Below are positions 1 to 12,404 of a stretch of DNA of 64,000 nt, piece by piece. The stretch's first letter is position 1, and each line of letters opens with the position of its first letter. The stretch is from contig NW_004450661.1 of assembly GCF_000321225.1 (NCBI RefSeq), positions 143,591 to 207,590 of the forward strand. Reading direction: 5' to 3'. Below the pieces are notes generated by a model. That model ran no database searches. It saw nothing but the letters and a program-made list of their open reading frames with translations, and was not told where the DNA came from. The position numbers were made by a program, and so were the translations under genes. This stretch comes from Odobenus rosmarus divergens (lineage: Eukaryota > Chordata > Mammalia > Carnivora > Odobenidae).

Positions 1-449
1 GGTGCCAGAAGAAGCACCTAGAGGACACTCCTGGAATAACTGGTTCCTGGAAAAGTCTAGAAGGATAAAGAGAAGGCAATGCCTAACCTGGATACAAGAG
101 CTCCTAAAGAGTCATCCCCAGTTCCTGCACAGTGGTAGTGGATGGTCTCCTGAACTTGGCACTTCATCCCAACTACGCCAGAGGAGGCTCTGCTTTGACC
201 CACCGTCTCCCAAGATCAGGGTGCAGTCACTGATTGGCGTCTTAGTTGCAGAAACAGCTGAACCCCAATCTAAACAAGCTCCAATCTTGCTTCTCATTTT
301 TTTAAACAATGCTGACAAATCAGTTTCAGATAAGAAAGAAGTAACAATAAAGGAGGGGGAAACTAATTTAGATGAAACAGTTGGTTCAACAATTTTTCCT
401 GGATTTAATCTTGGGAGACAGAGTGCTAAGATGGAAATACTTGGGTTTT
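1..449. other. Unique sequence, no supported gene
   Basis: No repeat that I recognise. A frame of 158 codons is open from base 2 to 478 on the plus strand, but it shows no domain, runs into a MIR-like segment at its 3' end, and begins at the window edge. I do not call it a gene. Confidence 0.5.
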
Positions 450-640
450 ATTGTCAGACAAACCCAGCCCTTCTGTGAAGCCTTGGACAAACATTGTAAC
501 CTATCTGAGCCCAGTTTCCTTAAGTGAAATGCCTATATGAATACCTGCATCATAGAAGTGTGAGGAATAAATGTGATAATATGTGTAGAAAACTTTGAGC
601 ATATTTGGTTGTAAATAAATGTTAGCTTTATGTGCTAATA
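450..640 (+). repeat. MIR SINE fragment
   Basis: The order of landmarks fits MIR in sense orientation: an interval like 'ctgtg..cttggacaa', then 'tctgagcccagtttcctt', then a diverged 3' part ending in 'aataaatgttagct'. Ancient and diverged, so the limits are approximate. Confidence 0.6.
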
Positions 641-724
641 TATTGAGCTGTTAAAATATATCCCTGCCACCCTCTAGTTCCCCCTTTCCTGTTCCTTTTT
701 CTAGCAGGTAATTGTCCTTGAATT

Positions 725-835
725 TCTTCATTCAAAGGAGATTTATTGAGAGCCTACTATATGACAGATGCCATTCTAGGTGCTGGGAATATTGTAGTAT
801 ATAAAATATACAAAGCATTATTTCCTTGGAGCCAC
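725..835 (-). repeat. L2/MIR 3'-end fragment, antisense
   Basis: The phrase 'tttattgagagcctactatatg', followed by 'ccattctaggtgctggga', is the reverse complement of the shared L2/MIR 3' end. No other part of the element is clear. Confidence 0.5.
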
Positions 836-1242
836 AGACACTGAAAAGCAAAACATAACCAACCTTCAAAAGAAAAGCAAAACAAAACAAAAAAAAAACC
901 CAGAAAGTGTAATGGATTTGCTTTCAAAAGCCCAAGTCCCCAGTAAGAGAAAGCATTTGAGTCTAGATACAATGCTCTGGCAGAAACAATGGGGGAAGCC
1001 TGGTTTCCAGACTAAAAAGAGACTGTTTGGGCAAGAAACTGGGGAGACAAAGACAGATGGGGCACAGTGGAGGCTTCTTTGTTCCGGGGAGACTGCAGAA
1101 CTCCAGAGAGACATGGCTACAGAGTCCACAGGGGACATTTTGCCAACTGGCCACCTGCATGGACGTTTTGTTTGGGCTTCAGTATTGTCCCACGCTTCAT
1201 TTGAAAAAAGAATTAGGGTGTGAAACACTTAAGAGGTAATTG
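836..1242. other. Unique sequence with A-rich run
   Basis: Contains an A-rich stretch at about 868-899 (AAAAC-type units) and overlapping short frames on both strands without domain features. No gene or known repeat seen. Confidence 0.5.
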
Positions 1243-1330
1243 GATCCACCTCTTATTTTATAGATGAGGAATTTGAGGCTCAGAACAGTGCAGTAACTTA
1301 GCCAATTCACATAGTAAGAGAGTGGGTCAT
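1243..1330 (-). repeat. MIR fragment, antisense
   Basis: 'atagatgaggaatttgaggctcagaa' followed by 'gtaacttagccaa' and 'agtaagagagtgg' matches the reverse complement of the MIR core (gatgaggaaactgaggctcag, then a cttgcccaaggtcac block). Confidence 0.75.
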
Positions 1331-1427
1331 GGTGTGCATAACCTAGATGTAGATGGTACTGACCATGGGAGGCCAGGCTCAGAAAGATGCATAAAAACCA
1401 CTTGGGGGTGGGGGAGCGTTGGGGGGT

Positions 1428-1555
1428 AGGTCATAAAATGTGGATTCCCAGGCCCCACTCTAAGGGCTTTTGATTCAATCGGTCTGTAATAGAGCCAGAG
1501 GAAACTGCATTTAATAGGCACCCCGGAGTGATTCTGATGCAGATGGTCTGAGGAC
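1428..1555 (+). mobile_element. MER5A-like hAT MITE fragment
   Basis: 'tggattcccaggccccactc', a 'gattcaatcggtctg' block, 'actgcatttaataggcacccc' and 'gtgattctgatgcagatggtctgaggac' appear in the order of the 3' two-thirds of MER5A (hAT-Charlie, non-autonomous). The 5' terminal repeat is not visible. Confidence 0.6.
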
Positions 1556-2300
1556 TAATTGCCAACCTAGGCCTCTCTGGTGCTAATTTGTATGGAAACC
1601 CACAATCTCTGAGATGTAATAAGGTGGCATCAGTTCCATAAAATCCCTGGCTAGTGCAGCTCCCTTCCATAGGTGTGAGCCGAACCTCTTCAGCTGAGTT
1701 ATGGCATGTATTTGCATAAATTACCATGAGAAACTTGTTAATATTTCCTAGATATCTTTTTTCATTGCTCCATTAGACAAGGCTTTGTGCTTTTGTTTGG
1801 GGCTGAATGTCAGCCAATTGGAATCCACAACTGTGATGGCATAGAACTTGAGGTGGTAATTTATTCTCCTCATGGAGCCCTGGTGTCACCTATCTGTTCA
1901 AAAAAATGCTACCTGAAATCAGTTGAATTTTATCATGCAAATTATAGGAAGTGTTATCATTATAAGCAGCAGGAGGTTCCTGATTTGCTATCATTTACGA
2001 GGTAAATGAGTTCAACCCGTTAGGGATAGGGGATGAGTTTGGGAAGTAGGTGGGAAGGGGCAATGAGGGAAGAGATTCTACCATGGGTGGAGGCCCCCAG
2101 GGTTTTGTGCCTTCGGTAAAATGAGGCTTCCAAAAGATGCTTGGATTTGCTTGATAAAAAAAACTCAAAAGGTTGCTTTCTGGAGAGGAGGCATGCGAGA
2201 GAAGGGAAAGGGCATGAGGTAGTTACACCTGGTGCTTTCAGCAAAGTGGAAATGCACCGTTAGAGAAGGTTGGCTTCAGTAGAGTCAGGAGAAGTCAGGA
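1556..2300. other. Unique sequence
   Basis: No repeat or gene recognised. A 72-codon frame at 1787-2005 has no domain features. Confidence 0.45.
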
Positions 2301-2410
2301 CCTTGAGATAATCAAGTCCAACTGCCTCATTTTGCAGGGAAGGAGGCTGAAGCCTGGAGTGGAGAAATCACACGTTCAAAGTCAAGTAAGTAATTTGAGC
2401 GTAAAAACCT
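2301..2410 (-). repeat. MIR fragment, antisense
   Basis: 'aatcaagtccaactgcctcattttgcaggg', then 'aggaggctgaagcctggag', resembles the reverse-complement MIR core. Diverged. Confidence 0.6.
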
Positions 2411-3240
2411 CACCTCCAGATGCCCAAGCCTGCGGTGTTCTGTGCACTATGGCTTTCAGTCTCTCTTGGACTCTCCACGCCAGCACCAAAGTATTAGAGC
2501 TCTTGTGTGCACCCTGCTTCCTAGGTGCCTAATCACAACCACATTCCTCTAATCCATTTCTATTTCTTTTCTTGAATCAAACCTTACCTCCATTCTCTTC
2601 CATCTCTACTAAAATAATGAACGGAAGCTGGAAAATCCTTCCCTCCAAAGTGGTGTGGTCCACCCACCTCATTCTCAGCTTGTTTCTCCTCTGGGATCTT
2701 CTCTGTCCACTGCTTTCCATCTGTCCATCACCATCTTTTCTGTACTCCTGGAGTCCAAGATAGCACATTTAGATAGTTCACCACCATGCAGCGTAATCTG
2801 GGTTGGGAAGAATTGCATTGAGCATTCCTGCTTGGCTGTGTTCTCCTCCCAAGGTAATTGCAAATAAAAGGAAGTGTAAAGGAAACCATGATACTTTAAC
2901 CTTTGATATTGAAATTTCCGCCACAATTACAGCAAGCACATTAGAAACATCTCTAGGAAGAGCTGCTTCTTAATGACTTCCCTCAGGCTGCTTTGGCAAG
3001 GAATACAGAATGTATTTTCTATTCAGCCAATTCTGTGTGTCTTCCTAAAGGTGAGTGAACAACAGCAAGGAATAGTGGGGGGTGGGGGAGGAGGAAACAC
3101 GGTGAAAGACACAGACTGTAAAGAACAAGATGGATAAAAAACGAGTTGTAAGATCCTCAAGCAAGTGCACAGAGGAATGCAGAAATTTAACCATGGAGTT
3201 TGGAGTAGAAGCATTGAAAGCAGCTGGTAGGGAACTAACT
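2411..3240. other. Unique sequence
   Basis: No element recognised. A GGGGGGTGGGGGAGGAGG tract lies near 3077-3095. Confidence 0.4.
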
Positions 3241-3390
3241 GACCAGAATGATCAGTGATCTGGGAGTTAGAACACCTAGATTCTCATCCCTGTTCAACCA
3301 CAATTATCCATTTAAACTTGGATAATCCATTACAGCTCTCTGGCCTCTGTGTCCCATTCTATAAACTGAAATGCAGAAGTGAATGATCTC
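3241..3390 (+). repeat. MIR SINE
   Basis: Sense-orientation MIR landmarks: 'gggagttagaacacctagattc', a 'ttcaaccacaattatcc' block, 'cttggataatccattacagctctctggcctctgtgtccca' and 'ctataaactgaaatg'. Confidence 0.7.
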
Positions 3391-6300
3391 TATCATTGTA
3401 TAATTCTAAATGACCTTATGTCTATGGGAGTCATTGGCAACAGGCCTGTACTAACACTGGGATTTCTGGAAGAGACACAGCCCCTGTGGTGGCTAAAGAT
3501 TTCAGGAAACAGGCCAAAAGAAAGAGAGGATCATTAATAACCAAGAGCAAGCAAGGGCAATGCTGGGTAGTCAGATGACAGGGACAAGAAGAGAACAGGG
3601 GAGGGAAGGGTGTGCTGGTTTCATATCTAAGCCTCTCTCAGAAGCAATCCATATCCTTGCTCAAGAAAAGTGAGAAGGTCACCTTTCGCCTGAATAGCAA
3701 GGTGATAGAGCACACGGGGCCAGGCTTCACCAAAGACCTGAATTACAGTGATCAGGATCCATCTGAACTAGACCAATTACCTCAGTCCCCCACATCTGTC
3801 ATTCCCTATTTTTAGGTTTGATAACAGTGATCAGAATTTTCCTTTAGATGGCACCATGTCTTTTCCCCCTGAAGAATTTTGAGCCCAGTTGGCAAATGGG
3901 AAAGGAATACTTATTTCGGTAGTACCCCAGGGATGCAAGGCCACGGGGGGCGGGGGGGAGGGTTAGGGAGGTGATGGGATTAGAAAGGGGTTGCTAATGA
4001 CAGGGATTAAGATCTTCTCTCATCCCAAACCTGGAAGCCACTTTTAATTCTAAGTTCCTGGGTTGATTAAAAAAATACACATATTAATGGGATCCACAAA
4101 GGACCTGGGGGATCTTTCCTCCCAGTCTAGCTCCATTTGTGACTGTATCATAACAGAGGAATGGGAGAATCTCTTTTTTTAATTATAAGCAGAGAAAATC
4201 AAGTCAAGACCTGTATTTTTCCTTGAAGCCTTAATATTCATTATGCAGTAAGCCTTAGGACTGAAAGTCAAGAGTTACTGAGAATAACTTGTTGAGTGGT
4301 ACAAAACTATGTACTAATCCCAATGATTAATTCAGTGGGCTGACTCTTCTCTGTCAGTGACCAAACCCTAGTGTGTTTTGACAGTTCCAAGGCTGCAATC
4401 ATTTGGTTACCTTCCTACTTCCTTGTTCCTCATACATTCTGTCAAACATTTGGCTCAGGAAGTCTAATCTCTGGACTAAGATGAGAATGTGTTGTATGTC
4501 TGCAAGGATCCAGCTGGGTTTTGAGGTTGTAATCCATTTAATTACTGGGAAAACACCACTCAAAATAAAAGAAGTGATGTAGACGAGGTCCTTTGCCTCC
4601 CACCAACACCTTCTTGACCAGACAGACTAAAGTCAGGAGCCCAGGGAAGCTAGCCTGCAAGTGAAACTTGGTGCTTTGTTTCTGTGATGCTCTGCATGCA
4701 CGGGAGGCATCAGTGCCTCGTAGCCATCCCCTGGCTACCGTGTTTGACAGTATCTCAGACACACATCCTGAACATGGGCTGTCCCTGGAGAAGCTTCAGT
4801 GCTTAATCCTGTCACTGTAAAGCATCCATGCACAGCCAGGCTACAGGCGGACGCGATGTTCTCAGGGAATGGCTGTCAGTCATCAGTAATCCTACAGCCA
4901 GCAAGACTACACACTGAACCGGCGTACAGATGGGCTTGAGCGGAAGTGGGGGAGGACTGGGATTATAAAGTGTACCACCCGCACAACCAGCATGAGATTC
5001 TCTTGTGCTTTGAGGAGTTTCAGATGGAAATGATTTCCAAGATGGTGTCCTTCCAGGCAGTTCGCTACTGTCATGCTTGGAAGGGGTCACCGCCATGGTG
5101 TCTGAGATATAACCTGCTATGGTTGATCAGGTCATCACTTTGAGGAAAATATCTAGAGGCTCCTTAAAAAAGTCAGTGATTCATCCACCCACGTAACCTT
5201 TAGTGAGCAACGGTTATAGGCATAGCACGGACAATATAAAGTTGGGTTTGGAATAATGTGTCTCATGAAAGATCAAACTTCATATCTTTGGCCATCAAAA
5301 TAAAGGCACTATTGTTCAGAGTGTGGGTAACCATCCTGAAACCATCACTCTGTTCTCTCTTGATATTCTCTGGCCATCCGTCTCTACAAACTCCTTTGCT
5401 TTGAATAATTGGAGGCCTATATTAAACTATTTTGTGAAATATGCTATTTCCCCGATATGCTGGCACACAAAGTATCCTAACCCCGCACATCCATGGGGAT
5501 ATGTCATAATGTTATTAGCACCATTCGTAGATAATGTATCAGAAAGTAAATAAATTTAAGTCACAATAGCTAATCCCCAGCTACAGCTCTGGGTCTTCTG
5601 CATCCTAATCCAGCACTGGAGTCCTCTTTCCCACACCTCCATGGGACTGTAGGTCTTGCTTGTTGCCTGTTTGTCTCCAGCAGGATCAGTGAGTCATGCA
5701 CTTAGCTGGTCAAGGGCCCCTAAGGAGCAGCCTGGGCTGGTGGCTGTGTCCTCTATCACAGGACTAAATACACCCTAAAAAAGGAATTCATGGCTCTTGA
5801 GAAAGTTTCTAACATCCACAGAAAATGTGAATCAAAGATGTTGGCGGTTTCTTCACAGGGAATTGTTTTCAGCAAACTAGGTATCTTGAACTTATCAGGT
5901 GACAACAGGAAGGGACATAGAAGTGACTCTGAACAACCCCTTGTGAAACATGTATCCTGAAAGCTGTCCAGGAGCTAAAACCTCTCAAGGTTATCATGTC
6001 TGTTTTTCTTGTCTCTGTCACCTTCGATTTGAGATAGAGGGCATTTATGACGGTCTAACCTTTTGGTCTCCTAAGATTTGTGTTTGACGTTTGACAGAAG
6101 GGGGTTAAAAAAAAAGAGAGAGAGAGAAAGAAAAAAATGGGTGCATATATTTCCAGAGCTGTGAACTTTTCACCAGGGTTTAGTCCCTGGCGTGGTGGTG
6201 AAGTGGGTGAGGTTTATGCTGGGACTCTCCACCTGCATTTTGCTGCTTCCACCCTTGGAGTCTTTTGCGTTTCTTTCCTGACTCCTTTTCTCAGTCAGGA

Positions 6301-6985
6301 GCAGTCATCTCACATGCCACTACCCTCCCCCCCACCGACACACACACTCCTAGGCCTTTATAAGGAGGAGATTGTGTAATAGAGGAGCCAAGAGTATTTC
6401 TCTTTTAAAGAGGCTATCGAAGAATGTAGCTACAAAGCTGAGCACCACCTGGATGGAAAGGATAAATCTTGGTGCCAAGGGAATGCTGGGGAATTTTTCC
6501 ATGCTTCCTCCTCTCCTTCCTGCCCCATTCTTGTCTACTGCAGGCATGGGGGTATGGCTGGTCATGCCCTTCAATCTCAAGACTGATGTGACAATACCTA
6601 CAGATACATTTTCACTTACAGAGGGATACCAGAACCAAGAGTATGTTGGGACCACTGTGGTCTTTCATGATTGCCTGTGAGTTGTCCCATGGTCTGAGGC
6701 AAAGGCTCAGCTCACACAGGACCTCAAAGGAAAGACTCTTTACTCATATTGTTGAGTTGTGTTTTAGATGCCACCTTATCTAAGAAACCTGGGATGGCTG
6801 GAGAAGAAGCAAGGAAAGTTTGAAGGGACTGGGGAATAATATTCCCAAGGAAAGATGAATACATTTATCCTAACCAAGGGATTTCTAAAGGGCCTAATGA
6901 TGGGCTTTAGATATATGAAGGTGTACTATGCACAGAGCAGTGACCATCTGTTCCCCACTCCTCCTCATCTGCAATCCTACAGCAC
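3391..6985. other. Unique sequence, no gene seen
   Basis: About 3.6 kb without a repeat I can name. It holds the G-tract at 3944-3977, a GA/A-rich run at 6107-6136, and several short frames (for example 4946-5143 plus and 4812-5096 minus) without domains or conserved motifs that I recognise. Degenerate old repeats may be hidden here. Confidence 0.4.
3944..3977 (+). other. G-quadruplex candidate
   Basis: Runs of six and seven G separated by one C, then GGG, TTA, GGG and AGG within 34 bases. This satisfies a four-tract G-quadruplex pattern with very short loops. Confidence 0.6.
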
Positions 6986-7220
6986 AGATTTTCTATAACA
7001 TTCTTTCACCCATTCATCATATCCTGCCTCATGACTTGCCTTCTGTGGTTATCTGGAAAAGCCAATTAACTTTATCACAAGCTTCTCTCTCTTCTTTCCA
7101 ATTAAGGCCTTCACTCCGGAGAGTAGGAACCAGTGGCTACTTATCTTTCTACCTCTTTCAGTTCTGAGCACCAGACTTCACGCATACTAGATACTCAAAA
7201 ATCACAATAAATATGATTTT
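6986..7220 (+). repeat. Probable L2 3'-end fragment
   Basis: Landmarks of the L2 3' region in sense orientation: 'gagagtaggaaccagtggc', 'agttctgagcaccagac', 'atactagatactcaaaaatcacaataaatatgattt'. The 5' limit is uncertain. Confidence 0.5.
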
Positions 7221-7389
7221 CGATTTGGTGCTTGATACTGAGGGGAAGAAAGATAAACTCTACTATCAGGGATGTAGGTTAGAGATAAGAACGTAAGATC
7301 TGGACTGAAATGAATTCGGGAGGCAGTGTGATGAGAAAGTAGTACTCTGAGGAGTACATTGGTACTCTATAAGCCTGAGCATAAATGCA

Positions 7390-7505
7390 AAACAACCACT
7401 TTCCAGCTATATCATCTTAGTCAAATACTTAAATTCTAAGCCTCAGTTTCCCTGCTCATAAAATGGAGAACTGCTCAACAATTATGTGAGGTTAATGTGC
7501 AGCCC
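7390..7505 (+). repeat. MIR fragment
   Basis: 'actttccagctatatcatcttagtcaaatacttaaattctaagcctcagtttccctgctcataaaatggag' follows the MIR sense core. Confidence 0.75.
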
Positions 7506-7525
7506 ACAGGAGCTACATAATCACG

Positions 7526-7745
7526 TGGACTTTTGAGTCAAAAGTTGTATTTGAACCATGGTTCTGTTCCTGAGGAATGGTGGGACCTCCAGCATGTTAC
7601 TCTCCGAACTTAGCCTCAGTTTCTTGGTAAGAACACCTCCTCTACAGGATTGTTGTACATGTTAAATGAGTTGACATCTGTAAAATGCTTAGCACAGTCC
7701 AGGACACAGTAGGTGTTCAATAAATATGAAGTATTATTAGGTCCT
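7526..7745 (+). repeat. Near full-length MIR
   Basis: Covers most of MIR in sense orientation, from 'cttttgagtcaaaagttgtatttgaacc' through 'gcctcagtttcttggtaag', 'acaggattgttgtacatgttaaatgag' and 'aaaatgcttagcacagtccaggacacagtaggtgttcaataaatatg'. It lies 20 bases after another sense MIR. Confidence 0.85.
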
Positions 7746-8465
7746 TTTCATAGGAATTCCTCTTCTCTCTGGAACAAAGCCTTAAAATGAAGGAGATAAT
7801 CTCATCCTTTTTCTTCATCTCTCTGCCCATCTCTCTCACTAAGAGCAAGAGGGTGGATGATACTGCCTCTTTCAGACTGAGGTAAAGTAAACTCTCAGCT
7901 GCTATAAAAGTGCCTTGAAGTAGATCATCAAAGAGACATTGGAGAATTCTGTTGCACAGCCAGAAGTAGCTAAGAGTAAAATCTAGGTCTGGCTAGTCTG
8001 GTATAGACTGTTACAGAAATTACAAACTGGTTATAGAGCATCTGTTATATCCACTGGAATAGTCCGATTTTGGATGGTTGTTTCTTTTACGTAAAACATC
8101 CTGCTTGCATCTGAGACTATGGAATTAATGGCTTTGGTTTGGGTTTCTTTTTCTTTGGCCCAGCATAATATCTTGGAAGAAAATAGGCATTTGATTACTA
8201 TTTCATAAAAGTGTGAAGGATTTTATGGCCTTTGGGACAGAGTTGATCCTCCCTTAGAACAGAGGCACATGGCCAGATATGAGAGATAAGGCAGGTCCAC
8301 AGGCAGACTTACAGACAGAAAACCCAAACGAATACAGAGGAAAAGAAATGGCATCAGAGGCAAAGCTAAAGGTAGGAATAGAGAGAGAGAAAGAGAGACA
8401 CATAGAGGGAAAGTAGTTACTGCTTATCTTGGAAGGTATGGAATCCCCTTCTAAATGGAAGGGCT
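7746..8465. other. Unique sequence
   Basis: No element recognised, apart from a purine-rich GA segment at about 8380-8410. Confidence 0.4.
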
Positions 8466-8579
8466 GAGACACCTGGCTGGTTTAGTCAGAGGAGCTGAGC
8501 GCACGCACGACTCTTGGTCTTGAGGTGGTACATTCAAGCCCCACGTTGGGTGTAGAGATTACTAAAAAAAAAAAAAAAC
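8466..8579 (+). mobile_element. Short tRNA-derived carnivore SINE
   Basis: Head 'acacctggctggtttagtcagagga', middle 'gactcttggtcttgaggtgg' and 'cattcaagccccacgttgggtgtagagattact', then a 15-A tail. This is the shorter CAN SINE type that ends in the 'ttgggtgtagagattactt' block rather than in a CT-rich tract. Confidence 0.85.
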
Positions 8580-9954
8580 AGGTAAATTTTCAGTGGAAGG
8601 GCCCCTCTCCCTGGAAATTTCATTTGTCTTCTCATTTCATTGCTGAAATGTTTTTAACTAATACCTTTCCTTTGAGCTAGTCCCAATATCTCACCTGCAC
8701 ATACCCTTCTGAGACAGGGAAGAGGAACTTTGTGGCTACTTTAGAGTCTTTGCTTGAAGCCCATTAGAGTAATAATTACACTGTGATCTTCTCAAGAGAT
8801 GCAGCATGCTGATGTGCTGCCTCCAAGGTCACAGTCCTCATCATAAACAAACCTCTTTATGACAATTGCTGAAATGCAATCTCTCTCTTTCAAAGGTCCA
8901 TCGTTTCATTAATGAACCTGTAATCCCATGCACACCTGTTTGCCTGATTTATAGATGGTTCTGTCTCTTCAACAGACCCATACATTTTCATGCCAGCCTC
9001 AGGAATCTTCTCGCTTGTCTTAGAGGATAAAGGTTGAGCATGGCCCACCACTGTTCTCCAATCCCACACCCTGAGACACACACACCACATCTGGGGCACT
9101 GGCTATACTGCTCGGTTCTCTCAAACATGTCTGAAACATAAAACCTTTCATGGCAGCCCCCGAGCCTCCCCAAAGCAGAGTAGTACTCTCTGAATAAGGT
9201 CACACTGAATCAAGAATGTATTAGCCCCATAAACTGCTTTAGTCAGGGGCCAGAAGAGATAAGGTGTGCTTGAAGATCTCAGAAGCCAGATACAGCAGCT
9301 GTCATATCTAGAAGATCATGTGCATTGTCGTTTGGGAGAGGACTGATCAGAAAGAGCCCCTCAATTCACATCAAACGGTGACATAAGCAATAACTAAACA
9401 CTTACTGTGCTTTCTTCTTTGGGGGTTTGTTGCTGCAGTTAATATTAATTACTGTGAACGATATACCTATCCATTCTTCAGGGTTAAGGTAAGTATTACT
9501 TCTCTTAAGAGAGCTTTCTCTAAATTTGTACCCATCTAGACCTTCATTCCTCCATACATCTAATACTAGATCTGAGTCATTTTGCTCCATATCTGACTGA
9601 ATGGTGACATTTTAGCTTCATAATTAATTTTTAAGCTCATGGGAAAGTTTTCCTTGAAGTCTATTACATCTCTTACATTACCTACACATGGTCATTTAGG
9701 TCGACAATAAAGAGAAGGAAGGAAAGAAGGAAGGATGGATCATCTGACACTAGGCACTAATACACTCAACGTTGTCAACTGAGCAGGCCAAGATAAACAG
9801 TTGCTACTGGCTTAGCAAAATGCATGGAAAATAGAAAGCAGAGGTGAAAATGCTTGACGGCAGGCGGTAGAGTGAGAAATATGGGAGAAATAAATATTGT
9901 AATTTGTAGGAAATTTTGGTAATCTCTGTTTAGGGAAAATAGATTCAGTGGATA
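8580..9954. other. Unique sequence
   Basis: No gene seen. A GGAA-type simple repeat lies at 9714-9738. No named repeat elsewhere. Confidence 0.4.
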
Positions 9955-10130
9955 TTTATTGAATGTTTACTTCAAGCCAAGTGTTGCAAAGGGGTATTTT
10001 GCATACAGGACTCCTTGCAAGGGTACCATAAATTAAGTGTTGCTATATGATTGTATGGGTGAGGAAATAGAGTTGGAATGTCCCAGGGACTTGCCTAAGG
10101 TCACACAGCTAATAAACAGAAAAACCTGTT
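9955..10130 (-). repeat. MIR/L2-type fragment, antisense
   Basis: Begins with 'ggatatttattgaatgtttacttcaagccaagtgt' and continues to 'ggtgaggaaatagagttgg', then 'cttgcctaaggtcacacagctaataaac', the reverse complement of a MIR with its 3' end. Confidence 0.75.
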
Positions 10131-10139
10131 TGGGAGACC

Positions 10140-12400
10140 AACCAGGGTCTCATTTAATCATTTATTCAACAAATATCAGTTGAACACCTCCTACATGCCA
10201 AGCACTTTTCTAGGCACAGAGAACCAAAGAGATAAAATCCTTGCTTTTATGAAGCTTGAATTCTAGGAGAAAGAGACATAAAAAATAAATGACTGTGTTT
10301 TAAAAACATCAGTCCATGTGTTGATCAGTGCTACGGTAAAGAGGGAGTGGGGGGCCATGGGGGAGTGGTGGCTACAGTTTTAAGTAAGGTAGTCAGTGAA
10401 GACCTGAGGAATGAAATTTGAGTAATTTCAGTAGAAAAGGGAGTGCACTCTCTAGATGTCAGCAAGGACAAAAATACCGGGGTGGGAGTGTGTCTGGCCC
10501 AACTGAAGAATAAAGAGAAGGTCACTGGGATTGGAGTAAAGTGGGAAAGGGCGAGGAGAGGAGGAGAGGATGACGTCCCGGAGATATTGTGGGGTTTGAC
10601 TAGGCCAGGCCCTATAGCCTTTTACTGAGGGGCTCCTGAAGTTATTAGTGGGTCTTAAACAAAGAATAGCCAATGTGATTCAATTCTTGGAAGAATCCCT
10701 TTGGCTCTGGAGTTAAGATTAAATTTTACAGAGGAGGCCAGGAGCCGAAGACCAGTTAGGAGCCTATCACAGTAATCCAGGCAAGAAATAACAGCAGCTT
10801 GGACCAGCCTGGTTGTCGACTTCTGTGTGTAGCTTGAGTGTGGGAGCTTATAAGATTTGCTGATGGATTTGCGATAATATGTGAGAAAAGCATAGGCATA
10901 CAGATAGCTCCAAGGTTTTTTGATGAGCAATTGGAAGGATGGAGTTTCTATTTATTGAAATGGAAAGACTGAGATGAAGGAGCAGGCTTGGATGAGAAGA
11001 TCAAGCGTTTGGGTTTAAGCATCAGAGATTTGATTTGCCTTTTGGATTTTCACATGGAGCCGTTGAGCAGGAGTTGGGTTTATTATTCCGGAGGTCAGGG
11101 AGAGGTTTAGACTACAGATAAAATTTGGGCTTCTCAGCAGATATATGGTACTTAAAGCCAGGAGTCTGATTAAAGACATGCGAATAGATAAAGAGTAGCT
11201 GTTGGAATGGGATATAAACAGAATCGTGACAGTGATGAATTCGGCCCAGGCATTTCCAACTGTAGAGCATGGAGAGATGAGGAGGAAGATTGAGAAGAAG
11301 ACATCAGTGAGGTAAAACGATAACCAAAAAGTAATACCGTTGAGTGGGGAGCATATATCAAGGGAGAGAAAGTGATAAGCTTGACTCGAATGCAGCTAAG
11401 AGTCAAATAAGGTGAGGGGTGCGTATCAGCCATTGGATTTAGTAGCATGGATGCCATTGCTGGCATTTACAAGAGGAGCATTTATGCAGTGGTGGTGATG
11501 GAACGTTGATTCGCGTTGATTTAGGAGATAGAATAATTGCAGACGGTAAGTATAAGTGACAATCTTGAGGTGTTTTACTATAAAGGGGAGAAAAGAAGGA
11601 GGCAAAAGTGAGAGGGGCTTGAGGTCTCAAGAACGTATTTTTAGGACAGGAGAAATACTTACCATGTTTGTGCCTTGATGAAAATAGTCTAGGGAAAAAT
11701 GGATGATCTAGGGGAAAGAACAAAGAATTATATCCTCAAGTAAGCAAGAAAGAATAGGATCCTTGATATAGGGCCCTGAGCTGCTTATTCAAACAGAAAG
11801 TAACAGGAGGGCACAGATGCAGGAGGATGGCTGCATTGTGGAAGCTTGGAAAGTTCTCTTCTGAGTGATTCAGTCTCTCAAAGTAGGAAGCAACATAATC
11901 GGTTGAGCGTGAGGATGGGGTGGATTTTGGAGGTTGAAGGAAAGAGAAGGTGATACACCTAGAATACGCTGAGGCTATGTGCACAGATTAGACAGAGATT
12001 TGGACTTCACTAAAGAATGGGATTTTGCCAGACTAGTACAATTTGAAGAGAGAGGGAGAGACAAAAGATTTGAGGAAATATACAAGGGTGTGATTATGAT
12101 GATGGCTCAGGATAGAAATGATGACTTGAAGGGGATGTGTGACAGAGAAAAAGTAGTTGTATCAATGTATTACGACTTCCAGTGGGATAAAATAATTGTT
12201 GTGTTGGGGTACCAGAGGGAGTGAGAAAGCCAGGAGGGAGCTAGACAGTGGGGTATTTTGAGGCAATTAGAAACTGCTGGCAACAGATGCTGTGGCAGGG
12301 GGAACACAACACCATCAAAGAATAGAAAGCCAGGGACTGAGAGGTAGTAGGGTAGATGCTGTGAGTGCCCTCCTCTACCTCCTTGGTCCACCATGGAGTT
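10140..12400 (-). mobile_element. Long antisense L2 (LINE-2)
   Basis: About 2.25 kb of L2 in reverse orientation. The left edge is the 3' terminus ('tttattcaacaaatatcag'...'cacttttctaggcacagagaacc'). Moving right come 'aagtaaggtagtcagtgaagacctgagg', 'tccctttggctctgg', 'gaccagttaggagcctatcacagtaatccaggcaag', and near 11830-11930 'tgtggaagcttggaaagttctcttctgag' with 'aaagtaggaagcaa'. On the minus strand at about 10740-10810 the peptide VISCLDYCDRLLTGL matches the LDYCN..LLTGL motif typical of the L2/CR1 reverse transcriptase C-terminal region. Many stops and frameshifts make it inactive. The length is large for this very old family. Confidence 0.85.
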
Positions 12401-12404
12401 CACC

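Noticed and set aside
2..478. 158-codon plus-strand frame at the window start
   Set aside because: No domain or motif, start not verifiable at the edge, and its 3' part overlaps a MIR.
4812..5143. Overlapping frames on both strands suggesting a processed pseudogene
   Set aside because: I could not connect either translation to a known protein, and there is no A-tail or target duplication.
8453..8601. AATGGAAGGG/AGTGGAAGGG as target duplication of the SINE at 8466
   Set aside because: The right copy is about 12 bases beyond the A-tail, so it does not border the element.
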